A stretch of 64,000 nt of DNA from Levilactobacillus yonginensis (lineage in GTDB: Bacteria > Bacillota > Bacilli > Lactobacillales > Lactobacillaceae), in the NCBI RefSeq assembly GCF_003946265.1, contig NZ_RHNO01000009.1, positions 1 through 64,000 on the forward strand, read 5' to 3'. The notes under the pieces were generated by a model, which searched no databases, was not told where the DNA came from, and saw nothing but the letters and a program-made list of their open reading frames with translations. This document shows, piece after piece, positions 26,415 through 35,133 of this stretch (position 1 is its first letter; each line of letters opens with the position of its first letter). The position numbers were made by a program, and so were the translations under genes.

Positions 26415-28574
26415 TTAGTCTTGTTTCCGCCAGATACCCCATCCAATTAGAGAACTAAGCAAGAGAGCGATTCCAATGAGTGGTGAGGAAGCTGGTTCAC
26501 TGGTTTGTGGTAATGCACTTTTTTGCTGCTTAGTGGCAACATGCCAGGCAACTGAGTCCTGCATTGTAGCGCCGACCTTAGCGTTACCGTTAGCGGAAAG
26601 GGTGGTGGTTTGACCAGCCACCGTGGCGGCGCTGCCCCCGCGCTGGTTGTTGATGATACCGGCGGCGTTACCACCGTTCTGGGCGGCTACTTGGGTGGGC
26701 GTAGTCGTGGTCGTAGTTAGTTTTTTGGCCGGTTTACTAGGCTTCTTAGGCCGAGTGCTGTTACCAGTGTCCCCAGTATTTCCGGTCTCGTCGGTTTTAT
26801 TGGCCCGGTAAATATATGTTACCTCAAGATCTGTCGTGCCAAACGTCCCGGTGGCGTTGGTTGGCGTGGCAGTCAACGTGTACCCGGACAAGGTTAGTGG
26901 CGCGGTTTGATAGGAGGTGCCGGTATCACCGGTCAGGACTTTGTCCGCGGCGAGTTGCAGGCCTTGCTGGTCGACGTAATGCACGGTCACTGAGGATTGG
27001 GTGGTTGGTGTGACAACTGGTGGTGTTGCCTGCTTTTCATAAACGAAGGTGATGTCGATGGGGGTGTCCGCGTAAGTCCCAGTCGTTTCACCAATTGTTT
27101 GGACGAGTGTGTAACCGTTGATGACTGTGTCTTCAGCGGGAACCGTGTAGGCGTCACCGATCATCCCAGCGGGGAGGGTCGTATCGTCCTTGATGGCCTT
27201 GCCGGAGCTGTCTTGGTAGTGCAGGGTGATGGCCTCGGCCGGTTGCGGGTTGACGTAAGGAATGAAGAGGCGAATCGTGATAAATTTGCCTTCGCCAGAG
27301 CCCGAGAAGTCCTCAATCAAGTAGTACTTGACTGGGTTTTGAACAGCCGTGAAACCAGGCCAAACCCCATAATTGGATGGTGAAACTTGGTCAGGTAAGT
27401 CGAGAAAGGTCACGCTACCATCGGCGTTGGTGGTGGGGTTGCCGTCCGCGTCAGTTTTAATGTGGCCACCCCGGTAGTACATACGCATGAGTCCACCACC
27501 GTTCATGTGATCCTGATAGATGGTTTCCAAAATTTGGTCGTCGTTGTAATCAGATGGAATGTCGATCGATAACTTACCCGAGAAGTTCTTGGGTAGTTTG
27601 ACGAGTTGCGGAATGGTGATTGTGGGGTTAGCTGGGTCCACGACGTAGTGGGTCGTCAGCGTTGCTTGTTGTTCGGAAAATTCAAGATTGGTGAATTGAT
27701 TGTAATCTAATGAAGAGAAATCGTAAACGCCATTGCCGTTGAGAATTAGTGTTTTCAGTTGGGTCAGGTTAGCTAACGGGGTAACGTCGCTGACGTGGTT
27801 GTTGGAGAGGTCTAAATAAGTTAGCTTAGTTAGCGCACTTAATGGCGAAATGTCTGTGATGTCGCCTCGATCGTAGCCTAACAACATCATATCGTTGGTA
27901 CTCCAAGATAAATCCAGATACGTTAGATTCGTAGCGAATTCCAATCCCTGCAGAGAGTAGGGATGAATCCCGTCGTTGGAGGTGGTGGTAGCGATGTTCA
28001 TGTGGCCAACTTCGAGCTTGGTCAATTTTAACAGGTCGTCTTTGGTCAAGGCAGCCGCGTTTTTGCCGAGCGCAGCAGCCACGAGACTTTGCAGCTTTTT
28101 ATTGGGCATCCACTGGTCAATCGTTTCTGCGGTAGCTGGGGCAGCCTTTGGCACGGCGACCTTAGGGGCGGAATAGGCTGGCAACTGGGCCAAACGACTG
28201 GTTGGCCGACTAGTCTGAAGATTTTTCGCCAGTGGCGGCGTTGTTGTGTTGTCCGGGTTGGGTGCTTGTTCAGGTGTCTTAGGAGTATGTACCGCTGTTT
28301 CAGAGGATTTGGCTACTGGCGTCGGGGTCGCTGCTGACGTTGATGCGGGTTGGATTGTTGGTGTTTCCTTTAGTTTTGACTCCTGCTGGTCGGTCGTCGG
28401 CTCAGTTGATTGGCTGGCGGTGGTTGACTGGTCGTTATCAGCGGTGGTGTCCGCACTGGCTTGTGTTCCACCAAAGGTGACTGCCATTCCAGCGGTGACA
28501 ATACTGGCGAAAACCCAGGCACGACCGCTCTTATACATTTTGTAGTGTCGTGATTGGTTGCTACCCTTAAACAT
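26415..28574 (-). CDS. LPXTG-anchored surface protein with LRR and MucBP domains
   Basis: 719 residues. A KxYKxGK-type long signal peptide (HYKMYKSGRAWVFASIV, cleavage near ASA) is followed by a Thr/Pro/Gln-rich stalk. Leucine-rich repeats lie at about 220-310 (LTYLDLSNNHVSDVTPLANL). A beta-rich region follows, then two MucBP domains (ITLHYQDSSGKAI at about 480; VTVHYVDQQGLQL at about 560), a Thr/Lys linker, and the sorting signal LPQTSE with hydrophobic span and basic tail. It is probably an adhesin for mucin or plant surfaces; the ligand is unknown. The start is the ATG after GGGGGAG; the longer frame is rejected because it precedes that site. Confidence 0.9.
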   Translation of the reverse strand: MFKGSNQSRHYKMYKSGRAWVFASIVTAGMAVTFGGTQASADTTADNDQSTTASQSTEPTTDQQESKLKETPTIQPASTSAATPTPVAKSSETAVHTPKTPEQAPNPDNTTTPPLAKNLQTSRPTSRLAQLPAYSAPKVAVPKAAPATAETIDQWMPNKKLQSLVAAALGKNAAALTKDDLLKLTKLEVGHMNIATTTSNDGIHPYSLQGLEFATNLTYLDLSWSTNDMMLLGYDRGDITDISPLSALTKLTYLDLSNNHVSDVTPLANLTQLKTLILNGNGVYDFSSLDYNQFTNLEFSEQQATLTTHYVVDPANPTITIPQLVKLPKNFSGKLSIDIPSDYNDDQILETIYQDHMNGGGLMRMYYRGGHIKTDADGNPTTNADGSVTFLDLPDQVSPSNYGVWPGFTAVQNPVKYYLIEDFSGSGEGKFITIRLFIPYVNPQPAEAITLHYQDSSGKAIKDDTTLPAGMIGDAYTVPAEDTVINGYTLVQTIGETTGTYADTPIDITFVYEKQATPPVVTPTTQSSVTVHYVDQQGLQLAADKVLTGDTGTSYQTAPLTLSGYTLTATPTNATGTFGTTDLEVTYIYRANKTDETGNTGDTGNSTRPKKPSKPAKKLTTTTTTPTQVAAQNGGNAAGIINNQRGGSAATVAGQTTTLSANGNAKVGATMQDSVAWHVATKQQKSALPQTSEPASSPLIGIALLLSSLIGWGIWRKQD

Positions 28575-28914
28575 TTTAAACTCCCCCTCAGGATAAATGA
28601 CTTCCAAAGACAGTGCTGCCATTGATCAGGAGCAAAAATGATTGCTAGCAGTGGCAGACTTCCAACTGGTGCTAGTGTTAAATTTTGTGAATCGTGGCGA
28701 AGGACTTTACTTGAATGGCTTGTCCCGTCCTGCCACCGCGTTCCAGTCCAAATTTGGCGAACGGTAAGGCGACAATTTCCCACGATGTCTGACTAAACTC
28801 TAATACTCAATTCTTGTTGTACCAGGTATAGTGGGTGTTTCAGTACTTTCAACCTTTAGTAACTGAAAAATGCTTACCAAGTTCGCTGGGGAAGTTAGCA
28901 AGCATCGCAATTCG
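28575..28914. other. Intergenic region between the two LPXTG genes
   Basis: On the minus strand a terminator follows the small LPXTG gene (28864-28905: ATGCTT and AAGCAT arms, then TTTTTC). The rest should contain the adhesin promoter, but I see no clear -35/-10 pair. No gene is supported. Confidence 0.45.
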
Positions 28915-29241
28915 TTAGTCATGCTCTCTAACGCGGCGCAGTTGACGGCCTACCAGCCCCGTTCCGATAAGGCAGAGGCCGATACCTAACCAGGGCGAAA
29001 CAATCTGGTCATTGGTTTGTGGTAACAGCGCTTTTTGCTGGTGAGCGGCGTTCCAAGTAACTGAATCCTTCACGGCGGCCCTGACCTTGACGTTGGGGTC
29101 GACCTTGCGCGTAACCTGCGCAGAGGCTGAGGCTTTGGTCGTTGTTGCTGTAGTGATTCCCCCAATAGTGCACAGTAATCCAATCACGACTAGTAGGGTG
29201 AGCAGATGGCGCCCCCATTGATGATTTATATGTAAATCCAT
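28915..29241 (-). CDS. Very small LPXTG-anchored protein
   Basis: 108 residues: a signal peptide (HLLTLLVVIGLLCTIGGITTA), a mature part of only about 40 residues, then LPQTND, a hydrophobic span and a basic tail RRVREHD. Just before the sorting signal it has VRAAVKDSVTWNAAHQQKAL, which matches the same position of the adjacent adhesin (VGATMQDSVAWHVATKQQKS). The gene has a good ribosome site (GGGAGGG) and is intact. It could be a stripped-down descendant of a larger surface protein or a genuine wall-anchored small protein. Function unknown. Confidence 0.75.
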   Translation of the reverse strand: MDLHINHQWGRHLLTLLVVIGLLCTIGGITTATTTKASASAQVTRKVDPNVKVRAAVKDSVTWNAAHQQKALLPQTNDQIVSPWLGIGLCLIGTGLVGRQLRRVREHD

Positions 29242-29524
29242 CAGATATCCCTCCCAGATAAATGAGTTGTGACCTTACCCATTAATTGCCTTCATTATAA
29301 GAAGAATAATTCTTAAATTCACCAATTTAGATGTGACGATTTTCACAGACACTGGGTTTTCCCGTCACAGACTGGTTTCAGTTTATTAAGTTTCTCGCCC
29401 AACTAAGCTGGTTGGGGGAGGAAATAGGTGCCACCAAAGACTGGGGATAAATTCTTTTGGAACGTGGATAGTTGGTAGCACAAGGATTACGCGCAACCGC
29501 TATCATTTTTCTGGAAAAAGTTTT

Positions 29525-29594
29525 CGAAAACGCTTGCATTTAGATTGTTCCCTGTTATACTAGGATTTGTAAGTTGGTTGTCGCAACGAACTAA
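29525..29594 (+). promoter_or_regulatory. xylA control region: cre, promoter, XylR operator
   Basis: The cre-like CGAAAACGCTTGCA (29525-29538) overlaps the -35 TTGCAT (29534-29539). The -10 is TATACT (29556-29561) after 16 bp. The operator AGTTGGTTG-TCG-CAACGAACT spans the start region (29572-29592). CcpA and XylR would both block initiation. The remaining sequence from 29242 carries only the small LPXTG promoter region. Confidence 0.8.
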
Positions 29595-29614
29595 CTAGGA
29601 GGGTTTTACTAATT

Positions 29615-30970
29615 ATGGATACTAAAACAAGTTATTGGAAAGGCATCGACAAGATTCAATACGTCGGGCACTCAGATAAAAAGTCAGGCTTAGGGTTCCA
29701 GTACTACAACCCAGAAGAAGTTATTGGCGGTAAGAAAATGAAGGATTGGTTACGGTTCGCCGTAGCTTACTGGCACACATTCGATCAACGTTTGGTTGAC
29801 CCATTCGGTGATGGAACTGCCCAACGTCCTTACGACAAGTACACAGATCCAATGGATTTGGCTTTAGCCAAGGTTGATGCTGCATTTGAATTTTACGACA
29901 AATTAGGTGTAGATTACCTTTGCTTCCACGATCGTGACTTAGCTCCAGAAGGCGACACTTTACGTGAAACCAACGCTAACTTGGACAAAGTCGTTGACAA
30001 GATCGTCGAATACCAAAAGACGAGTGGCATGAAGGTTCTGTGGAACACGTCAAACATGTTCACGAACCCTCGCTTCGTTGAAGGGGCTGCTACTTCTCCA
30101 TACGCTGACATCTTTGCTTACTGTGCCGCTCAATTGAAGCATAGTTTGGAAATTGGTAAGCGCGTTGGCTCCGAAAACTATGTCTTCTGGGGTGGCCGTG
30201 AAGGTTACGAATCACTCTGGAACACGAACATGAAGGAAGAACAAGAACATGCTGCTAAGTTCTTCCACATGGCTAAGGACTACGCTAACGAAATTGGCTT
30301 CGATGCACAAATGTTGCTCGAACCAAAGCCTAAGGAACCAACGACTCACCAATACGACTTCGATGCCGCAACCACCATTGCCTTCATGAAGGAATATGGC
30401 TTGGACAAAGACTTCAAGTTGAACTTGGAAGGTAACCACGCTAACTTAGCTGGTCACACTTACCAACACGAAATCCGGACTGCCCGTGAAGCAGGTCTGT
30501 TAGGTTCATTGGATGCCAACCAAGGCGACAAGCTGATTGGCTGGGATATTGATGAATACCCATCTAACCTGTACGAAACGACTGCTGCAATGTACGAAGT
30601 TGTTGAAAACGGCAGCATCGGCCCTCGCGGTGGTTTGAACTTCGATGCTAAGCCTCGTCGTTCATCATTTGCCCCAGAAGACCTCTTCTACGGCCACATC
30701 GTAGGTATGGACAGCTTTGCTGCCGGCTTACGGGTTGCTGTTGCTATGAAGGAAGACGGCTTCTTAGACAACTTGAAGAAGGACCGTTACAGTTCATACG
30801 AATCCGGTATCGGTGCTGATATCGAAAGCGGCAAGGCAGACTTCAAGTCCCTTGAAAAGTACGCTATCGACAAGCCACAATCAGAATTGATTGCTGCTAC
30901 GCACTCTGACCACTTGGAAGAAGTCAAGGATACGATCAACCATTACATCATTGACACTCTGAGCAAGTAA
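29615..30970 (+). CDS. xylA: Xylose isomerase
   Basis: 451 residues, TIM-barrel class II xylose isomerase. Diagnostic segments are [47 protein letters not shown] (metal-binding Glu and His) and [14 protein letters not shown], with [10 protein letters not shown] near the end. It converts D-xylose to D-xylulose using Mg2+, Mn2+ or Co2+. The ribosome site is AGGAGGG. In contrast to many lactobacilli it is not directly joined to xylB: a terminator and two structured elements lie between. Confidence 0.97.
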   Translation: MDTKTSYWKGIDKIQYVGHSDKKSGLGFQYYNPEEVIGGKKMKDWLRFAVAYWHTFDQRLVDPFGDGTAQRPYDKYTDPMDLALAKVDAAFEFYDKLGVDYLCFHDRDLAPEGDTLRETNANLDKVVDKIVEYQKTSGMKVLWNTSNMFTNPRFVEGAATSPYADIFAYCAAQLKHSLEIGKRVGSENYVFWGGREGYESLWNTNMKEEQEHAAKFFHMAKDYANEIGFDAQMLLEPKPKEPTTHQYDFDAATTIAFMKEYGLDKDFKLNLEGNHANLAGHTYQHEIRTAREAGLLGSLDANQGDKLIGWDIDEYPSNLYETTAAMYEVVENGSIGPRGGLNFDAKPRRSSFAPEDLFYGHIVGMDSFAAGLRVAVAMKEDGFLDNLKKDRYSSYESGIGADIESGKADFKSLEKYAIDKPQSELIAATHSDHLEEVKDTINHYIIDTLSK

Positions 30971-31002
30971 TCTCGGACTTTGCGAAAATAAATATCATAT
31001 AG

Positions 31003-31038
31003 AATGGCGGACGGACGGTGTGTTCGTCCGCCATTTTT
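31003..31038 (+). terminator. xylA terminator
   Basis: AATGGCGGACG pairs perfectly with CGTCCGCCATT, then TTTAT. Confidence 0.8.
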
Positions 31039-31067
31039 ATGCTTGTGGCTTGCTGTTAGTTGTGCCG

Positions 31068-31240
31068 CCTGCGTCCGCCAGCTACTGCGCAGTGGGGGCA
31101 ACCTTTTCAGCCAAAGTGCGGTCTGAAAAGGCACGAGAGAACCCCGCCTAACCCGCGTGTTTCCCTCGTGGCCCGTGGTCTAAGCTAGCTAAGAACGCTA
31201 GCTAACACCACCGTCACTGCGCAGTAACTGGCGGCCACCG
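31068..31240 (-). repeat. Structured intergenic element, copy 1 (minus orientation)
   Basis: The outer 20-bp arms 31075-31094 and 31215-31234 pair with one mismatch. Inside, read on the minus strand, are a GCTAGC hairpin, a hairpin with ACGAG/CTCGT ends, and CCTTTTCAG-loop-CTGAAAAGG with the family loop ACCGCACTTTGG. It ends with the family linker CCCCAC next to the outer stem. No coding potential. Confidence 0.65.
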
Positions 31241-31245
31241 GCTCT

Positions 31246-31454
31246 GGATAGCTAGGGTGGTCACGCAAAACAATATCTGGCACATGACTGTGATATTCTT
31301 GGTAGGCTTTCTAAGTGATAGAGGTCTGTAAAGTGTTAGATTTACTCACGTAATTTATCTGAAATAATAACTGTTTTAACATAATTAGGATAACCAAACG
31401 AATAGATGGCTAGGCCCATTCACCAGCGTATTAGCAACGGCATGTTGCCAGTAG
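31246..31454. other. Intergenic segment between two structured elements
   Basis: I see no gene, hairpin or clear promoter here, although xylB needs a promoter if the xylA terminator is efficient. Confidence 0.35.
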
Positions 31455-31460
31455 TTAGCT

Positions 31461-31632
31461 GGAGGTGGGGACGGGTCACGCAGTGTCGATGTTCTTAGTG
31501 GCGGTTTTTGCCGCTTAGAACATGGGCCGTACTTGGTGACCCACGGTTCTGGTGGGGCACCAAGTCGCCCCGGAAGACCGTTTTGTGGCTTCCGGGGTTG
31601 CCCCACAGCGTGACCCGTCCCCACCGGAAGCG
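31461..31632 (+). repeat. Structured intergenic element, copy 2, directly upstream of xylB
   Basis: The outer 22-bp arms 31464-31485 and 31604-31625 pair with one mismatch. Internal hairpins are ATGTTCT...AGAACAT, ACTTGGTG...CACCAAGT, and CCCCGGAAG-ACCGTTTTGTGG-CTTCCGGGG, followed by the linker CCCCACAGCG. It ends 20 bp before the xylB ribosome site, so any xylB transcript starting upstream would carry it. Confidence 0.7.
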
Positions 31633-31667
31633 GCCTCAACCACTAAAATATTTAGGAGGAATGACCG

Positions 31668-33179
31668 ATGGGGAAGTATGTACTCGGTGTTGACCTAGGG
31701 ACCAGTGCCGTTAAGGTGTCGGCCTTAGACCACAGTGGGCAAATTGTCGCCCAAGAAAGTTTTGACTATGATTTGATTCAAAAGAAGCCTGGCTATAACG
31801 AACAGAACCCAGAGGACTGGGTTTCTGGAACAACGGTGGCGATTGTGCGGTTGATTTTAAACGATCACTTAGATGCCGCTGACATTGAAGGCCTGAGTTA
31901 CTCTGGACAAATGCACGGGATGGTTCTGCTTGACGAAAATAAGAAAGTTTTACGTCCCGCTATTTTGTGGAACGATACGCGGACCACGCCACAACGTGAA
32001 GAAATTGAAGCCAAGATGGGCGACGAATTTGTCGACATCACTGGGAACCAACCCCTCGAAGGCTTTACGCTGACGAAATTACTTTGGGTCAAAGAAAATG
32101 AACCTGACATTTGGGCTAAGGCTAAGTACTTTGTCCTGCCTAAAGACTACGTGCGTTACCGCATGACGGGTAACCTGGCCATGGACTATTCAGATGCGAC
32201 TGGGACCGTTCTCCTCGACGTTGCGAAGGGTGAATGGAGCCAGAAAATTTGTGATACCTTTGATATCCCAATGAGCATGTGCCCACCTTTGATCAAGTCC
32301 GTTGATTTTGCTGGGACGGTTACACCGGCCTACGCCGAATTCTCTGGCTTGACCACGGCCACTAAGGTCTATGGTGGTGCCGCTGATAACGCTGCTGGTG
32401 CCGTTGGTGCCGGGATCCTGCATCCCAACATGGTTCTGTCCAGTATTGGGACGTCTGGGGTTGTTCTGAAGTATGAAGACACGGCTGACGTGAACTATCA
32501 CGGTGTCGTGCAGTTTGAAGACCACGCCATTCCCGACAAGTACTACTCTATGGGGGTCACTCTGGCAGCCGGTTATTCTTTGAGCTGGTTCAAGAAGACT
32601 TTCGCTCCAGAAGCCGATTTCACGGACTTTGTGGCCAGTGCGGCTAAAAGTACCGTTGGGGCCAATGGGCTGCTCTACACGCCCTATATCGTCGGTGAAC
32701 GGGCACCATACGCCGACGCTGATATCCGGGGGAGCTTTACCGGGGTCGATGGCACTCACAAACGCTACGACTTCGTGCGGGCCGTGCTAGAAGGTATCGT
32801 CTTCTCCTTCCGGGATCTCTTTGACATCTACGAAGAAAATGGCGGCGACTTTGATACGGTCGTTTCCATTGGTGGTGGGGCCAAGAGTCCGCTCTGGTTG
32901 CAAATTCAAGCCGATATCTTTAACCGTAAAGTTGTCAGCCTGACGAACGAACAGGGGCCAGGAATGGGGGCTGCCATGATTGCGGCCACCGGTCTCGGCT
33001 GGTTCGACTCCCTGCAGGATTGTGCGGAAACCTTCGTCCACTTTGGCAAGGCTTACGAACCAAACCCTGAGAACGCCAAAAAGTACGCTAAGATGCACAA
33101 AATCTACAAGCAGGTCTACCAACAGACCAAGTCGATCAGTGCGCAATTACTGGACTACCGGCGCGAAGAACTTAACTAG
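31668..33179 (+). CDS. xylB: Xylulokinase
   Basis: 503 residues, FGGY sugar-kinase family. It has the N-terminal phosphate motif [14 protein letters not shown], the substrate motif [15 protein letters not shown] with [13 protein letters not shown], and the C-terminal adenosine motif [20 protein letters not shown]. It phosphorylates D-xylulose to xylulose-5-phosphate, the entry to the phosphoketolase pathway. The ribosome site is AGGAGG. Its leader contains a structured element copy. Confidence 0.96.
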   Translation: MGKYVLGVDLGTSAVKVSALDHSGQIVAQESFDYDLIQKKPGYNEQNPEDWVSGTTVAIVRLILNDHLDAADIEGLSYSGQMHGMVLLDENKKVLRPAILWNDTRTTPQREEIEAKMGDEFVDITGNQPLEGFTLTKLLWVKENEPDIWAKAKYFVLPKDYVRYRMTGNLAMDYSDATGTVLLDVAKGEWSQKICDTFDIPMSMCPPLIKSVDFAGTVTPAYAEFSGLTTATKVYGGAADNAAGAVGAGILHPNMVLSSIGTSGVVLKYEDTADVNYHGVVQFEDHAIPDKYYSMGVTLAAGYSLSWFKKTFAPEADFTDFVASAAKSTVGANGLLYTPYIVGERAPYADADIRGSFTGVDGTHKRYDFVRAVLEGIVFSFRDLFDIYEENGGDFDTVVSIGGGAKSPLWLQIQADIFNRKVVSLTNEQGPGMGAAMIAATGLGWFDSLQDCAETFVHFGKAYEPNPENAKKYAKMHKIYKQVYQQTKSISAQLLDYRREELN

Positions 33180-33221
33180 CACGTTGCGTTTCATCAATGA
33201 AATGCAAGTAATCTGATAGAA

Positions 33222-33250
33222 AAACCCGGCGAAATGCCGAGTTTTTTTTA
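33222..33250 (+). terminator. xylB terminator
   Basis: AAACCCGGC pairs with GCCGAGTTT (one mismatch), loop GAAAT, then a run of T. Confidence 0.85.
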
Positions 33251-33258
33251 TTTTCTCA

Positions 33259-33328
33259 AGAAAACGCTTCCAAAACGATTTGAACCATGTTATTATATGC
33301 ACATGGTTGGTTGAACCAATCAACCAAC
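33259..33328 (+). promoter_or_regulatory. xylT1 control region: cre, promoter, XylR operator
   Basis: The cre-like AGAAAACGCTTCCA (33259-33272) overlaps the -35 TTCCAA (33268-33273). After 17 bp comes the -10 TATTAT (33291-33296). The operator GTTGGTTGA-ACCAA-TCAACCAAC lies at 33306-33328. It has the same layout as at xylA. Confidence 0.75.
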
Positions 33329-33432
33329 AACTGTTAAAAACACCAACTTACACTTACATTTTCAGCTATACTTCGTCACATACACTGCCACTTTAGAATT
33401 TTACGGCGAAAGCCGCATAAGGAGCGATATCT

Positions 33433-34806
33433 ATGCGAAAAGTTTCGACCGGATTTGTTTATTTCTTCGGGGCTTTGGGTGGATTACTATTCGGTTACGA
33501 TACCGGGGTAATTTCTGGAGCCATTTTATTTATTCAAAAGCAGATGCACCTGGGTTCCTGGCAACAAGGCTGGGTCGTTAGTGCCGTTCTGTTGGGGGCC
33601 ATTTTAGGGGCTGCCATCATCGGACCATCCTCTGACCGTTATGGCCGGCGGAAGTTACTGCTATTATCAGCAATTATTTTCTTCGTGGGGGCCTTGGGCT
33701 CCGCATTCTCACCAGAGTTTTGGACATTAATTGTTTCACGGGTCGTCCTTGGGATGGCCGTTGGGGCTGCCTCAGCCCTGATTCCAACTTACTTAGCTGA
33801 ACTATCACCCGCTGACAAACGGGGGACGATGTCCAGTCTGTTCCAACTGATGGTTATGACCGGGATTCTGTTAGCCTACATCACCAACTACGGATTTGCT
33901 GGCTTCTACACCGGCTGGCGTTGGATGTTAGGGTTTGCCGCAATTCCTGCCGCAATCCTGTTCTTAGGTGGCTTGATCTTACCTGAAAGTCCTCGTTTCT
34001 TGGTTAAAACGGGTCACAGTGACCACGCACGCCAAATTTTGGACACCATGAACAAGCACAACACGCCCGTTGTTGACAAAGAATTAGCACAAATTGAAGA
34101 ACAAGCTAAGATGAAGAACGGTGGCTGGAAAGAACTCTTTGGCCTGATGGTTCGTCCTTCATTGACGATTGGTATCGGTTTGGCGATCTTCCAACAAGTC
34201 ATGGGTTGTAACACCGTTCTGTACTACGCACCAACCATCTTTACTGACGTTGGTTTCGGGGTCAACGCAGCCCTGTTAGCCCACATCGGTATCGGGATCT
34301 TTAACGTGATCGTTACTGCGATTGCCGTAATGATCATGGATAAGATCGACCGTAAGAAGATGTTGAACATTGGTGCCGTTGGGATGGGGATTTCCCTGTT
34401 CGTTATGAGTCTCGGGATGAAGTTCTCCGGTGGTTCTCAAACCGCAGCCATCATCTCCGTTATCGCCTTGACCATCTACATTGCTTTCTTCTCCGCAACC
34501 TGGGGTCCCGTAATGTGGGTTATGATTGGTGAAGTCTTCCCATTGAACATCCGTGGGTTAGGGAACTCTTTTGCTAGTGTGATCAACTGGACCGCTAACA
34601 TGATCGTTTCCTTAACTTTCCCATCTCTGTTAGACTTCTTCGGTACTGGTAGTCTGTTTATCGGTTACGGGGTTCTCTGCTTTGCTTCTATCTGGTTCGT
34701 TCAAAAGAAGGTCTTCGAAACTCGGAACCGTTCTTTGGAAGATATCGAAGCAACGCTGCGTGCTAAGGCTGACGAAAAAGAAGCTAGCCTGAACGCTGCC
34801 AAATAA
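33433..34806 (+). CDS. xylT: D-xylose:H+ symporter XylT, copy 1
   Basis: 457 residues, major facilitator sugar porter with 12 membrane segments. Signatures are FGYDTGVISGAILFI (helix 1), SSDRYGRRKLLLLSA (loop 2-3), LILPESPRFLVK (loop 6-7), FQQVMGCNTVLYYAPTIF (helix 7) and the C-terminal QKKVFETRNRSLEDIE. It imports xylose with protons. The ribosome site is AAGGAG. The next gene is a near-identical paralog. Confidence 0.92.
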   Translation: MRKVSTGFVYFFGALGGLLFGYDTGVISGAILFIQKQMHLGSWQQGWVVSAVLLGAILGAAIIGPSSDRYGRRKLLLLSAIIFFVGALGSAFSPEFWTLIVSRVVLGMAVGAASALIPTYLAELSPADKRGTMSSLFQLMVMTGILLAYITNYGFAGFYTGWRWMLGFAAIPAAILFLGGLILPESPRFLVKTGHSDHARQILDTMNKHNTPVVDKELAQIEEQAKMKNGGWKELFGLMVRPSLTIGIGLAIFQQVMGCNTVLYYAPTIFTDVGFGVNAALLAHIGIGIFNVIVTAIAVMIMDKIDRKKMLNIGAVGMGISLFVMSLGMKFSGGSQTAAIISVIALTIYIAFFSATWGPVMWVMIGEVFPLNIRGLGNSFASVINWTANMIVSLTFPSLLDFFGTGSLFIGYGVLCFASIWFVQKKVFETRNRSLEDIEATLRAKADEKEASLNAAK

Positions 34807-34827
34807 GTTAAGTATTCCCTTTGATTG

Positions 34828-34871
34828 CGAGAGGGCCATTCCTGCGAGGATGGCTTTCTCGTTTTTTTTTG
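34828..34871 (+). terminator. xylT1 terminator
   Basis: CGAGA and TCTCG outer arms with an inner GCCAT...ATGGC pair, then a run of nine T. Confidence 0.8.
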
Positions 34872-34996
34872 TAAAAAATTTTAAAGTGACTTGGATTTAT
34901 CAGTGGTGGTGAGAAACATAGAGTTTATAAGGAAAGTCACGAGATTGTGCTGTGAAACCGTTTACCCTGATTGCGAAAACCTTTACGAAATTCCGT

Positions 34997-35065
34997 AGGA
35001 AACGCTTTCAAAAATTTGATGAAAGTGCTATCATAGCTTCTAGTTGGTTGTGGCAATCAACCAAC
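34997..35065 (+). promoter_or_regulatory. xylT2 control region: cre, promoter, XylR operator
   Basis: The cre-like AGGAAACGCTTTCA (34997-35010) overlaps the -35 TTTCAA (35006-35011). After 17 bp comes TATCAT (35029-35034). The operator GTTGGTTG (35043-35050) pairs with CAACCAAC (35058-35065). Confidence 0.75.
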
Positions 35066-35133
35066 GCTAAATGTGCCAACTTACATATTGCAAAAAAATT
35101 ATGCGGCGACGAACCGTCAAAGGAAGTAAGAAC

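Noticed and set aside
26616-28545. Forward-strand open frames across the LPXTG adhesin gene
   Set aside because: They are antisense shadows of a Thr/Pro-rich coding sequence, with no ribosome sites or domains.
31385-31693. Open frames on both strands across structured element copy 2
   Set aside because: They arise from the GC-rich palindrome, lack ribosome sites and have no recognisable protein features.
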